This document shows positions 24,750 to 33,671 of a stretch of DNA of 64,000 nt, in pieces. The notes under the pieces were generated by a model that ran no database searches, was not told the DNA's origin, and was given only the letters and a program-made list of their open reading frames with translations. Origin of the DNA: Azophilus sp965221755 (GTDB lineage: Bacteria > Pseudomonadota > Gammaproteobacteria > Pseudomonadales > Azotimanducaceae); contig OZ244921.1 of NCBI GenBank assembly GCA_965221755.1, positions 1,922,001-1,986,000 on the forward strand. Direction: 5' to 3'. Position 1 is the first letter of the stretch, and every line of letters starts with the position of its first letter. A program made the position numbers and the translations under genes.

Positions 24750-25679
24750 ATGAGCACACCGAATTTTGCCGATCGAGACGGCTTCATCTGGTTCAACGGC
24801 GAGTTGGTTCCGTGGCGCGACGCCAAGGTCCATGTGCTGACCCACACCCTGCACTACGGGCTCGGCGTGTTCGAGGGCGTGCGCGCCTACCAGACCCCCA
24901 AGGGGCCCTGCATCTTCAGGCTGCGCGAGCACACCAAGCGCCTGTTCAACTCCGCGCACATCCTCGGCATCGAGATCCCCTATTCCCCCGATGAGGTCAA
25001 TGCCGCCCAAGTCGAGACCCTGCGCGCCAACGCGCTCGGCGAAGGCTACCTGCGGCCCATGGCGTTCCTCGGCTCGGAAGCCATGGGGCTGCGGGCCAAG
25101 GGCCTGAGCGTCAACCTGGTCATCGCCGCTTGGCCGTGGCCCAACTACATGGACGAGGACGCCCGCGAGCGGGGCATTTCGGTGCGCACCTCCTCCTACA
25201 CCCGCCACCACGTCAACATCACGATGTGCAAGGCCAAGTCCAACGGCAACTACACCAATTCGATACTGGCGCTTCACGAGGCGCTCGACTCGGGCTGTGA
25301 CGAGGCGCTGCTGCTGGACAACGAAGGCTACGTGGCGGAAGGCTCCGGCGAGAACGTCTTCATTGTCCGCGATGGCCTGCTGCACACGCCGGAGCTGACC
25401 AGCTGCCTGGACGGCATCACCCGCGACACGGTGTTTCACTTGGCCCGCGAAGCCGATATGGAGATCGCCGAACGGCGCATCACCCGCGATGAGGTTTACA
25501 TCTGCGACGAAGCCTTCCTCACCGGCACCGCGGCGGAAGTGCTGCCCATTCGCGAACTCGACGGACGCCGCATCGGCGACGGCCGGCGCGGGCCGGTCAC
25601 CGAACGGCTGCAGAGCGCCTACTTCAATCAGGTGCGCGGCCAACGCAACGCCTTTCCTGAGTGGCACACCCCGGTGTAG
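24750..25679 (+). CDS. ilvE: Branched-chain amino acid aminotransferase
   Basis: PLP enzyme for the last step of valine, leucine and isoleucine synthesis. The 309 residues include HYGLGVFEGVRAY, the PLP lysine K163 in K-S-N-G-N-Y, DEALLLDNEGYVAEGSGENVF, and EVYICDEAFLTGTAAEVLPI, all family signatures of class IV aminotransferases. ATG is preceded by AAGGAG. It sits 36 bp after glnE and 4 bp before waaF. Confidence 0.97.
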   Translation: MSTPNFADRDGFIWFNGELVPWRDAKVHVLTHTLHYGLGVFEGVRAYQTPKGPCIFRLREHTKRLFNSAHILGIEIPYSPDEVNAAQVETLRANALGEGYLRPMAFLGSEAMGLRAKGLSVNLVIAAWPWPNYMDEDARERGISVRTSSYTRHHVNITMCKAKSNGNYTNSILALHEALDSGCDEALLLDNEGYVAEGSGENVFIVRDGLLHTPELTSCLDGITRDTVFHLAREADMEIAERRITRDEVYICDEAFLTGTAAEVLPIRELDGRRIGDGRRGPVTERLQSAYFNQVRGQRNAFPEWHTPV

Positions 25680-25683
25680 CCCG

Positions 25684-26676
25684 ATGAGGGCCTTGATCGT
25701 GGCGCCGGCCTGGGTTGGCGATATGGTGATGGCCCATGCCTTGGTTCAGGCGCTCAAGCAGCAGGACGCCGATGCCGAGATTCACTTGGCGGCGCCGTCG
25801 GCGACGGCGCCGTTGGGCGCGCGCATGCCCGGCGTTCATCAGGTGCATGAACTGGCCGTATCCCACGGCGCGCTGGGTTGGGGGGAACGGCGGCGGCTGG
25901 GCCTAAGCCTGCGCCGGGTCGGCTTCGAGGCGGCCTACGTCCTGCCCAACAGCTTCAAGTCGGCGCTGCTGCCCTGCTGGGCCGGGATTCCCCGCCGCAT
26001 CGGCGCCTTGGGCGAGGCCCGCTTCGGCTTGCTCAACGATTGGCGGCGCTTGGACCGGGACCGCCACCCGAAAATGATCGAGCGTTTCATGGCGCTGGCC
26101 CACCCGCCGGGACAGTCCCTGCCGCAGCCCTATCCGGTGCCCGCGCTGGCGGTCGATGCGGCCAATCGGGACGCCTTGGTCGAGCGCTTCGGCCTGGCCG
26201 CCGATGGGCGGGTGACCATCCTCTGCCCCGGCGCCGAGTACGGCGCCGCCAAGCGCTGGCCGACCGGGCACTTCGCCGCCCTCGCCCGGACGCGCCTGCA
26301 GGCAGGCCATGACGTCTGGGTGATCGGTTCGCCGGGCGATCGGGAACGGGGCGCCGCCATCGCCGAAGCGGCGCCCGGCGCCGTCAATCTGGCTGGCCGC
26401 ACCCGCCTGGCCGATGCAGTGGACCTCCTCTCGCTGGCCGATGCGGTGGTGACCAACGACTCCGGGCTCATGCATGTGGCCTGCGCGCTGTCGGTGCGGG
26501 TGGTCGCTCTGTACGGCTCCACGTCGCCCGAATTCACGCCGCCCCTCGACGCCAACGCGCAAGCGCTGTCCCTGGGCTTGGACTGCCAGCCCTGCTTCAA
26601 GCGCCAATGTCCGCTTGGCCACTTCAAGTGCCTGCGGGAGCTGAAGCCCGCTGACGTGGTCCGGGCGCTGTCATGA
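25684..26676 (+). CDS. waaF: ADP-heptose:LPS heptosyltransferase II
   Basis: Adds the second heptose to the LPS inner core on the cytoplasmic face of the inner membrane. The 330 residues are a GT9 glycosyltransferase: start MRALIVAPAWVGDMVMAHALVQAL, then CPGAEYGAAKRWPTGHFA, the ADP-heptose-binding VTNDSGLMHVACAL, and ALYGSTSPEFTPP. The C-terminal Cys-rich CQPCFKRQCPLGHFKCL is typical of WaaF. The start at 25684 was chosen over the longer frame inside ilvE. Stop overlaps waaC (ATGA). Confidence 0.95.
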   Translation: MRALIVAPAWVGDMVMAHALVQALKQQDADAEIHLAAPSATAPLGARMPGVHQVHELAVSHGALGWGERRRLGLSLRRVGFEAAYVLPNSFKSALLPCWAGIPRRIGALGEARFGLLNDWRRLDRDRHPKMIERFMALAHPPGQSLPQPYPVPALAVDAANRDALVERFGLAADGRVTILCPGAEYGAAKRWPTGHFAALARTRLQAGHDVWVIGSPGDRERGAAIAEAAPGAVNLAGRTRLADAVDLLSLADAVVTNDSGLMHVACALSVRVVALYGSTSPEFTPPLDANAQALSLGLDCQPCFKRQCPLGHFKCLRELKPADVVRALS

Positions 26677-27719
26677 AAGCCCTGCTCGTCAAGACCTCCT
26701 CCTTGGGTGACGTGGCGCATGCCCTGCCTGCGGTCACGGCGGCGGGCCGCCATGCGGTGCGCTTCGATTGGGTGGTGGAGGAGGCCTATCAGGCCATCCC
26801 CGAACGGCATCCGGCGGTGGAGCGGGTGATCCCCATTGCTTGGCGGCGTTGGCGGCGCAATCCCGTGCGCTCGCGCCGGGAAGCGGCGGCATTTCGGGCC
26901 GATCTGCGAACCCGCGAATACGATCTGGTGCTGGATGCCCAGGGCTTGGCGAAAAGCGCCTTGGTCGCCGCCGTTGCCCGTGGCCGGGAAAGGGTGGGGT
27001 TCGCGCGCGGCGACGTGCGCGAAGCGGCCGCCGCCTGGTTCTACCGGCGTGGCGTTGCGGTGCCGCGGCAGCAGCACGCCATCGACCGCCAGCGGCAACT
27101 CTTCGCGGGCGCCTTCGGCTACGCCCAGGATGCGGCCGAGCCGCTCGACTTCGGCTTGTCCCGACGCGAATCCGCGGGTTCGGCGCGCCGCGCCGCGCGC
27201 CCTTCCACGTGCCTGTTCCTGCATGGCGGCTCCTGGTCCTCCAAGCGGTGGCCGCAAGCCATGTGGGTCGAGTTGGCGCGGCAAGCCCAAGCGGACGGAT
27301 TCGAGGTGCTGCTGCCTTGGGGGAACCCGGCGGAGCGTTGCCGCGCTCAACGCATTGCCGCCCAAGGCGGCGGGCGAACTTTGCCGGCCCTGGGCATCGA
27401 TCAATGGATCGACCTGCTGCAGGGGGCGCGCCTGGCGGTGGGCGTGGACTCAGGGCTGGCGCACTTGGCGGCCGCTTGCGGCGCGCCCACCTTGGCCCTG
27501 TACGGCAGCACGACGCCCGATCTGACCGGCTGTCGCGGCCGGCGGGTCGTCACCTTTGCCTCAACCTTCCCTTGCGCGCCTTGTTTGTCGAGAACCTGCC
27601 GCTATCGTGGCCCGGGGCGCGTTTGGCGCGCTGAGCCGGTCAACCCCCCGTGCTACGCCGAACTGACGCCGCAGCGGGTTTGGGCACGGGCCATGGCGCT
27701 GCTGGACGCTGGGGGCTGA
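26673..27719 (+). CDS. waaC: ADP-heptose:LPS heptosyltransferase I
   Basis: Adds the first heptose to Kdo2-lipid A. The 348-residue GT9 enzyme opens MKALLVKTSSLGDVAHALPAV, characteristic of WaaC, then FDWVVEEAYQAIP, LHGGSWSSKRWPQAMW, and AVGVDSGLAHLAAACGAPTLALYG, the nucleotide-sugar site. ATG overlaps the waaF stop. Followed after 51 bp by the WaaG-like fusion gene. Confidence 0.95.
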   Translation: MKALLVKTSSLGDVAHALPAVTAAGRHAVRFDWVVEEAYQAIPERHPAVERVIPIAWRRWRRNPVRSRREAAAFRADLRTREYDLVLDAQGLAKSALVAAVARGRERVGFARGDVREAAAAWFYRRGVAVPRQQHAIDRQRQLFAGAFGYAQDAAEPLDFGLSRRESAGSARRAARPSTCLFLHGGSWSSKRWPQAMWVELARQAQADGFEVLLPWGNPAERCRAQRIAAQGGGRTLPALGIDQWIDLLQGARLAVGVDSGLAHLAAACGAPTLALYGSTTPDLTGCRGRRVVTFASTFPCAPCLSRTCRYRGPGRVWRAEPVNPPCYAELTPQRVWARAMALLDAGG

Positions 27720-27770
27720 GTGCCTTCTCCGTTGGTCATGACGCGGCTGCGGACGCTTTGGAGCTGATGC

Positions 27771-30038
27771 GTGAACATCGCCTTCTGCATCTTCAAGCAC
27801 TTCCCGTTCGGCGGCATTCAAAGGGACATGATGAAGATGGTCGCCGAATGTCGCCGCCGGGGGTTTGGGGTGCGCATCTACGCCATCCACTGGCATGACG
27901 ACCACGACCGCCCGCTGCCGGATGGCGCGGAGCTCAGGCTTGCGCCGGTCAAGGCCTTGACCAACCACCGGCTCTACGAACGCTTCGCCGATTGGGTGCG
28001 CGCTGACCTGCAGGCCGAGCCGGTGGACTTGGTGGTGGGAATGAACAAGATGCCCGGCCTCGATGCCTACTACGCCGGGGACTCCTGCTACCAGCACAAG
28101 GCCCGCACCCAACGCAGCGCCGGCTACCGGCTGCTGCCGCGCTACCGTTCCCTGCTGCGCTCGGAACGAGCGGTCTTCGCTGCTACAGCCGACACCGAAG
28201 TCCTGACCATCTCCGATGCCGAGACGCCGACCTTCCGGCGCTACTACCAGACGCCGTCGCAGCGTTTTCATGCCTTGCCGCCCGGCATTGAGCGCGACCG
28301 CCGCGCGTCGGCGGACAGAAGCGCCATCCGTCGGCGCATGCGGGCGCGCCTGGGCGTGGGCGAAGCCGAATGCCTGCTGCTTTTCATCGGCTCCGGATTC
28401 ATCAAGAAGGGCCTCGACCGCTTGCTCAAGGGTTTCAAGGCGCTGCCCCGCGAGCTTTTCGCCAGGACTTGGCTATATGTGCTCGGCGACGACAATGCCG
28501 ATCCGTTCCGGCGTTTGGCGGCCCGGCTCGGCATTGGCGAGCGGGTGCGCTTCATGGGCGGACGCTCTGACGTGCCCGACTACCTCTTCGCCGCCGACGC
28601 CTTCGTGCTGCCCGCCTACGACGAAAACGCGGGCATGGCGATCCTGGAAGCCATGATCGCGGGAACGCCGGCGCTGGTCACGCAAAACTGCGGCTACGCC
28701 CACTACCTGCGGCAGGCCCGCGCCGGGCTGGTCACCCCGACGCCCTACCAACAGGACACCTTCAATGCCCAGCTTGCCGAGCTGATCACCTCGGACCAAA
28801 GAGATGACTGGTCGCGCAACGGCAGGGCGCTGGCCAGCGACGAACGCATCTACCAACTCGCGCGCCGCGCCGTGGATCTCTTTGAGGACTTCGCGGGCCG
28901 CCCGCGAACCATCGCCTTTTGCCTGTTCAAGTACTTCCCTTTCGGCGGCTTGCAGCGGGACTTCCTCAAGGTGGCGCTGGAGTGCCGGGCGCGGGGCCAT
29001 CGAGTGCGCGCCTACGTTCTGGACTGGCAAGGCGAGGTGCCGGAGGGCTTTGCCGTCGTCCGAGTGCCGGTGGACCGTTGGACCAATCACGGCGCCTATC
29101 GAGCCTACGCCCGCTGGGTGGCCGCGGATCTGGCCGCCCGCCGAGTGGCGGCGGTGGTCGGCTTCAACAAGATGCCCGGCCTCGATCTGTACTACGCCGC
29201 CGATCCCTGCTTTGCGGACAAGGCCCGCCGCCACTGGGCCGGCTTTCTCTATCGATGCACCGGCCGTTGCCGCCAGCTGTCGGCCCTGGAGCGCGCGGTG
29301 TTCGAGCCGGGCGCCAAAACGGTGACGCTGGCCATCACCCAAGCCCAGATCGATGCGTTCCGAACCCACTACGGAACCAGCGGGCAGCGCTTTCGCCTCC
29401 TGCCGCCGGGTCTTGGCAAAGACCGCCGCCGACCCGCTGACGCAGCGGCGATTCGCAGCGGCTTTCGCCGCCGGTTTGGGCTTGGCGACGATGAGCCGTT
29501 GCTGCTCCTGGTTGGCTCCGGATTCGTCACCAAGGGGCTGGATCGGGCGCTCAGGGCATTGGCGGGACTGCCTCCGGCGCTGCGCAAAACCCGCCTGTTC
29601 GCCGTCGGGGAGGACAACCCCAAGCCGTTTTTGCGCCTCGCCCGCAAGCTGGGCGTCGCCGCCCGAGTGCGCCTGCTGCCGGGCAGCGACGACGTGGTCC
29701 GGTTTCTGCTGGGCGCCGACCTGCTGCTGCATCCGGCCTATTCCGAAAGCGGCGGCATCGTCCTGCTGGAGGCGGCCATAGCCGGCCTGCCGGTCATCGC
29801 CACGCAAGCCTGCGGCTTCGCCCATCACATCGAGCAGGCGGACGCCGGCCTCGTCATCGCCGAACCCTTCGATCAAGGCCGCCTTGACCAGACGGTGGCG
29901 GCGGCCCTGCTCGACCCGTCGCGGCGGGCGGCATGGGCGGCCAACGGCATTCGCTACGGCGAGCGCGAGGCGCTGTTCGACATGCCCAAGCGCGCGGCGG
30001 ACAGCATCGAAGCCGCAATCAAGGGCAAGGATGGCTGA
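27771..30038 (+). CDS. Tandem WaaG-WaaG glycosyltransferase fusion (LPS core)
   Basis: A 755-residue protein made of two GT4 glycosyltransferases of WaaG (glucosyltransferase I) type. Copy 1 (1-373) starts NIAFCIFKHFPFGGIQRDM and has VVGMNKMPGLD and the catalytic E-x7-E at E285/E293 (DENAGMAILE). Copy 2 (380-755) starts IAFCLFKYFPFGGLQRDF, has VVGFNKMPGLD and E659/E667 (SESGGIVLLE); it is the closer match to E. coli WaaG, which is about 374 residues. Only about six residues join them and the frame is open throughout. Both active sites look intact, so the protein may add two sugars in sequence. Start GTG 27771. It occupies the waaG position of the Pseudomonas-type cluster. Confidence 0.92.
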   Translation: MNIAFCIFKHFPFGGIQRDMMKMVAECRRRGFGVRIYAIHWHDDHDRPLPDGAELRLAPVKALTNHRLYERFADWVRADLQAEPVDLVVGMNKMPGLDAYYAGDSCYQHKARTQRSAGYRLLPRYRSLLRSERAVFAATADTEVLTISDAETPTFRRYYQTPSQRFHALPPGIERDRRASADRSAIRRRMRARLGVGEAECLLLFIGSGFIKKGLDRLLKGFKALPRELFARTWLYVLGDDNADPFRRLAARLGIGERVRFMGGRSDVPDYLFAADAFVLPAYDENAGMAILEAMIAGTPALVTQNCGYAHYLRQARAGLVTPTPYQQDTFNAQLAELITSDQRDDWSRNGRALASDERIYQLARRAVDLFEDFAGRPRTIAFCLFKYFPFGGLQRDFLKVALECRARGHRVRAYVLDWQGEVPEGFAVVRVPVDRWTNHGAYRAYARWVAADLAARRVAAVVGFNKMPGLDLYYAADPCFADKARRHWAGFLYRCTGRCRQLSALERAVFEPGAKTVTLAITQAQIDAFRTHYGTSGQRFRLLPPGLGKDRRRPADAAAIRSGFRRRFGLGDDEPLLLLVGSGFVTKGLDRALRALAGLPPALRKTRLFAVGEDNPKPFLRLARKLGVAARVRLLPGSDDVVRFLLGADLLLHPAYSESGGIVLLEAAIAGLPVIATQACGFAHHIEQADAGLVIAEPFDQGRLDQTVAAALLDPSRRAAWAANGIRYGEREALFDMPKRAADSIEAAIKGKDG

Positions 30039-30840
30039 GGACAAGACCTATCTGGCCCCCGAGCTTGCCGAGCGGCTTGGCGGCGAAGACCTGCTCCGTT
30101 GGGCCGCAACGGCTCAGGGCGAGATGTTCCGCCAAGTCAAGGGCCGCTCCACGCTGCGGGTGCGAATCGGCGGCAAGCCCTACTTCCTCAAGCGGCATCT
30201 TGGCGTCGGCTGGCCGGAAATCCTCAAGAACTGGATGGTGGGCAAGCGGCCGGTGCTGGGTGCGGAAAACGAGTACCGCGCCTGCCGCCACCTCGCCGCC
30301 TGCCGTTTGCCCGCCCCGCGCGTGGCCGCATTCGCCGCCGAGGGCGGCAACCCGGCCCGGCGCCGCTCCTTCGTTCTCTGCGAGGAGCTCAGCGGCCACG
30401 ACAGCCTCGAGGCGGTGGCTGCGCAATGGGCTCACCAACCTCCCTCGCCATTGGCCCGGCGACGATTGGTGCTGGCCGTTGCCCGCTTTGTGCGCCACCT
30501 GCATGAGGCGGGCGTCGCCCATCGGGACCTCTACATCTGCCATTTGATGCTCGACCGCCAACAGTGGGCGCAGGGCGAAGCGCGGTTGGCGGTGCTGGAC
30601 CTGCATCGGGCGCGGCTGCAGCCCAAGCTGTCCGCTTATTGGCGCAAGCGGGATCTGGCGGCGCTGCTGTTCTCGACCTTGGACCTCGGCCTGCCGGCCA
30701 GCTCGCGGCTGCGGTTTCTGCGCGCCTACGCCGGGCGGCCGCTGCGGGAGGCCTTGGCCGAGGATGCGCGCTTCTGGCGGGTGGTGGCGCGACGGGCGCA
30801 AGCGCTGCACGACAAGGCCAGTCGGCGCGGGTTGGGCTGA
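30031..30840 (+). CDS. waaP: LPS core heptose(I) kinase
   Basis: Phosphorylates the first core heptose, which strengthens the outer membrane. The 269-residue protein has a eukaryotic-type kinase fold with the WaaP catalytic loop VAHRDLYICHLML (D166), and VLDLHRARLQPKLS as the metal-binding segment; GRSTLRVRIGGKPYFLKRHLG with K54 near the N terminus fits the ATP-binding lysine. ATG 30031 overlaps the end of the WaaG fusion gene by 8 bp. Confidence 0.93.
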   Translation: MAEDKTYLAPELAERLGGEDLLRWAATAQGEMFRQVKGRSTLRVRIGGKPYFLKRHLGVGWPEILKNWMVGKRPVLGAENEYRACRHLAACRLPAPRVAAFAAEGGNPARRRSFVLCEELSGHDSLEAVAAQWAHQPPSPLARRRLVLAVARFVRHLHEAGVAHRDLYICHLMLDRQQWAQGEARLAVLDLHRARLQPKLSAYWRKRDLAALLFSTLDLGLPASSRLRFLRAYAGRPLREALAEDARFWRVVARRAQALHDKASRRGLG

Positions 30841-30846
30841 TCGCGG

Positions 30847-32223
30847 GTGGCAGGCTTGAATTTGGAACTGACGGACCTCGTGCGCCTCGGCAGGGATGTT
30901 GAGGTTCCGTTCAGCATTGCCTTGGATGGCGAGCCCTGTCGGATCAACCGCATCTTCCGCCTGCTGCCGGGACGACGGCTGACGGCGCTGGGCCATTGGC
31001 GGGGCCGTGACCTGGTGGTGAAACTCTTCATGGGCACCGGTGCTGCCCGCTACTGCGCGCGGGAGCGCGGAGGCGTCGAGTGGCTGGCGGCGAGCGGCGT
31101 GCCGACGCCGGCGTTGCTTGGCGATGCCGCCGCAACGTCGGGCGGGCGGGCGCTGCTGTTCGATCACCTGCCGGATGCCCGGCCCTTGGCGGCGGGGGAT
31201 GTCGATGGCGCAATGCAAGCGGTGCGCCTGCTCGCTGGCCTGCACGGGCATGGGCTTAAGCATCGGGATCCCCATCTCGCCAACTTCCTTCGCAGCGGCG
31301 GCAAGCTGTGGTTGGTCGATGGGGATGGCGTGGGTCGGCTCTGGCGGCGCGGCGAGGCGGCCGAACTCCGGGCGCTGGCGGAGTTCCTGGCGCAGCTTCC
31401 CCCAGCGCCGGACTCCCGGCTGGAGAAGCTGCTCGCCGGCTATGCGGACAGCCGGAACTGGGCGGCGGACGCCGGCCGGATGCGCCGGTTGAAGCGGCTG
31501 GTGGCGACGGTTCGCCGACGGCGGGTGCGGCGCTATCTGGCCAAGACCGAACGCCCTTGCACCGAGTTCCAAACCGCTTCCAGCTGGCGGTGGCGATGCC
31601 TGGCCAAGCGGGCGTGGCGCAGCGACGCAGTGGTTTTGGCGCAATCCCTGGCCCGGGATCCCGAGGGCGCCTTGAGGAGCGCGGAGGTCATCAAGGACGG
31701 GCGTTCGGCCACCGTCCTGCGGCTTGAGCTCGGCGGCTCGCCGGTTGTGGTGAAGCGCTACAACATCAAGAGCCCAAGCCACCGCCTGCGCCGTTGGTTC
31801 AAGCGCCGGGCGCTGACCGCTTGGCGCAACGGGCATCGGCTGGAACTGTTGGCGATCCCCACTGCCGCGCCGCTGGCCTTGGTCGAGCGCCGCTGGGGAC
31901 CGTTGACCGGGCAGTGCTACCTGATCATGGAAGACAAGGGCCGCCTCGACTTGGCCGCCGAAGTCGGCGTCCAAGGCTGGCTTCCGGGGCGCTTGGACCA
32001 AGTTGCCGTGCTCCTCGGGCAGCTCAAGGCCGCTGAATTGGGCCACGGCGACGCCAAGGCCAGCAACTTTTTGGTCCACGACGGCCAAGTCCACCTCATA
32101 GACCTGGACGCCCTAAGCCCCAGCCGCGACCCGGCTGTTGACGTGACCCGCTTTCTCGACAACTTCGACGGTGGCCTGCGCGCCCAGGCAGAGGCGAGGT
32201 TTTCCGCCGCCGGGCTGACTTAA
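30847..32223 (+). CDS. Two-domain LPS-core-type kinase (kinase-kinase fusion)
   Basis: A 458-residue protein with two kinase-like domains of the InaA/WaaP/Kdo-kinase group. Domain 1 (about 1-225): K59 in LVVKLF, catalytic loop HRDPHLANFL (D141, N146), metal-binding VDGDG (D158). Domain 2 (about 240-458): K303 in VVVKRYN, HGDAKASNFLV (D402, N407), LIDLD (D419). Both catalytic sets appear complete. The GTG start follows waaP by 6 bp. In Pseudomonas several separate kinase genes occupy this place, and at least one of those is also long, so the fusion may not be unique. Targets are probably core heptoses or Kdo; this is inference from position. Confidence 0.85.
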   Translation: MAGLNLELTDLVRLGRDVEVPFSIALDGEPCRINRIFRLLPGRRLTALGHWRGRDLVVKLFMGTGAARYCARERGGVEWLAASGVPTPALLGDAAATSGGRALLFDHLPDARPLAAGDVDGAMQAVRLLAGLHGHGLKHRDPHLANFLRSGGKLWLVDGDGVGRLWRRGEAAELRALAEFLAQLPPAPDSRLEKLLAGYADSRNWAADAGRMRRLKRLVATVRRRRVRRYLAKTERPCTEFQTASSWRWRCLAKRAWRSDAVVLAQSLARDPEGALRSAEVIKDGRSATVLRLELGGSPVVVKRYNIKSPSHRLRRWFKRRALTAWRNGHRLELLAIPTAAPLALVERRWGPLTGQCYLIMEDKGRLDLAAEVGVQGWLPGRLDQVAVLLGQLKAAELGHGDAKASNFLVHDGQVHLIDLDALSPSRDPAVDVTRFLDNFDGGLRAQAEARFSAAGLT

Positions 32224-32251
32224 GAGCAGAGGCCGCAAGAGGCAGCAAGGC

Positions 32252-32437
32252 ATAAATCAACTCAACGCCGGAATTGGCGAGTTAAACGGCAAAATTGATC
32301 GCATGGACGAGCGGCCGCGCACCTTGGAAAACAAGTTCAGCAAAGCTGCTGGGTGGGCGATGGCCGTTGTCACGCTGATGTTGATCCTGCAAATCGCCTT
32401 GCGGTTCATCAAGATTTCGGTCTCCATTGATCCTTGA
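32252..32437 (+). pseudogene. Fragment encoding coiled-coil plus membrane helix
   Basis: An open stretch INQLNAGIGELNGKIDRMDE, a coiled-coil-like segment, then FSKAAGWAMAVVTLMLILQIALRF, one membrane helix, ending at TGA 32435. There is no good start upstream; the only internal ATG (32303) would give 44 residues. It resembles the C-terminal end of small coiled-coil membrane proteins, and I read it as a gene remnant, though a short real protein from 32303 is possible. Confidence 0.4.
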
Positions 32438-32476
32438 CAACATAGCCAAGCACAGCTCCCCAGAAGCCCGCCTTGC

Positions 32477-33478
32477 TCATTCACCGAGCCATCCGGGTTC
32501 GGTCGCCACTCGTTTGGCGAAGTAGGTCAGTATGCCGTCGGCGCCCGCCCGCTTCAGGCAGAGCAGCGATTCGAGGATCACCGCCTCATTCAGCCAGCCC
32601 GCCTCGACCGCCGCCATGTGCATGGCGTACTCGCCGCTAACCTGGTAGGCGAAGGTGGGCGCACCGAAGCGCTCCTTGGCCCGGCGGATGATGTCGAGGT
32701 AAGGCATCCCCGGCTTGACCATCACCATGTCGGCGCCCTCGTCGAGGTCCAGGGCGATCTCGTGCAGCGCCTCGTCGCTGTTGGCAGGGTCCATCTGGTA
32801 GGAGCGCTTGTCGCCGCCGCCCAAGGTGGCGCTGGAGCCGACGGCATCGCGAAACGGGCCGTAGTATGAGGAGGCGTACTTGGCGGAGTAGGCCATGATG
32901 GCGGTGTTGACGTGGCCGTCGCCGTCGAGCGTTTCGCGGATGGCGCCCACCCGCCCGTCCATCATGTCAGAAGGCGCGATGACGTCGCTGCCGGCAGCGG
33001 CGCAAACCGCGGCCTGCTTGCACAGCGCTGCCACGGTGACGTCATTGACGACGTAGCCGGCGTCGTCAACGATACCGTCCTGGCCGTGGGTGGTGTAGGG
33101 GTCGAGGGCCGCATCCGTGATGATGCCGAGCTCCGGCACCGCCTGCTTGATGGCCTGAATCGCCCTGGGAACCAAGCCGTCGGGATTGCAGGCTTGTGCA
33201 CCGTCGAGGCTGCGCAGCTCCGCCGCCACGTTGGGGAACAGCGCCACTGCCGGAATGCCTAGGTCCGCCGCCGCTTCCGCCTCACGAACCAAGTTGTCGA
33301 TGGAGTGCCGCTCAATCCCGGGCATGGACGCCACTGGCACCGATGCCCCCTTACCCTCGATGACGAACATCGGATAGATCAGGTCATCGACCGTCAGGAC
33401 GGTCTCGCGAACCAACCGGCGGGAAAAATCCTGCGCGCGCGCGCGGCGCAAGCGGGTGGCGGGGAACTTGCGTGGCAT
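32477..33478 (-). CDS. hemB: Delta-aminolevulinic acid dehydratase (porphobilinogen synthase)
   Basis: Joins two 5-aminolevulinate molecules to make porphobilinogen. The 333 residues have both Schiff-base lysines, K200 (MAYSAKYASSYYGPF) and K255 (MVMVKPGMPYLD). The metal region TDAALDPYTTHGQDG has Asp and Thr where zinc enzymes have the three cysteines, so this is the zinc-independent, Mg-type enzyme as in Pseudomonas. ATG 33478. Isolated gene, 193 bp downstream of a TonB-dependent receptor on the same strand. Confidence 0.97.
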   Translation of the reverse strand: MPRKFPATRLRRARAQDFSRRLVRETVLTVDDLIYPMFVIEGKGASVPVASMPGIERHSIDNLVREAEAAADLGIPAVALFPNVAAELRSLDGAQACNPDGLVPRAIQAIKQAVPELGIITDAALDPYTTHGQDGIVDDAGYVVNDVTVAALCKQAAVCAAAGSDVIAPSDMMDGRVGAIRETLDGDGHVNTAIMAYSAKYASSYYGPFRDAVGSSATLGGGDKRSYQMDPANSDEALHEIALDLDEGADMVMVKPGMPYLDIIRRAKERFGAPTFAYQVSGEYAMHMAAVEAGWLNEAVILESLLCLKRAGADGILTYFAKRVATEPGWLGE

Positions 33479-33671
33479 GATGGCAGGCTTCCTGTGCCGG
33501 GGAGGCGGAGTTTAACCCGTTCAGGAAGCCGTCATGGCCTTGCTGATCGCCAAGCAGCGTCTGCCGCTGATCGTGCGATTGCGGAAGGCTGATCGGCTGC
33601 GGGCAATCTCATTGCTGTCGGCCAGCTCTGGCCGGAGCCAGCCTAATTGATGCGCATCGCGGCGGCGGGGC

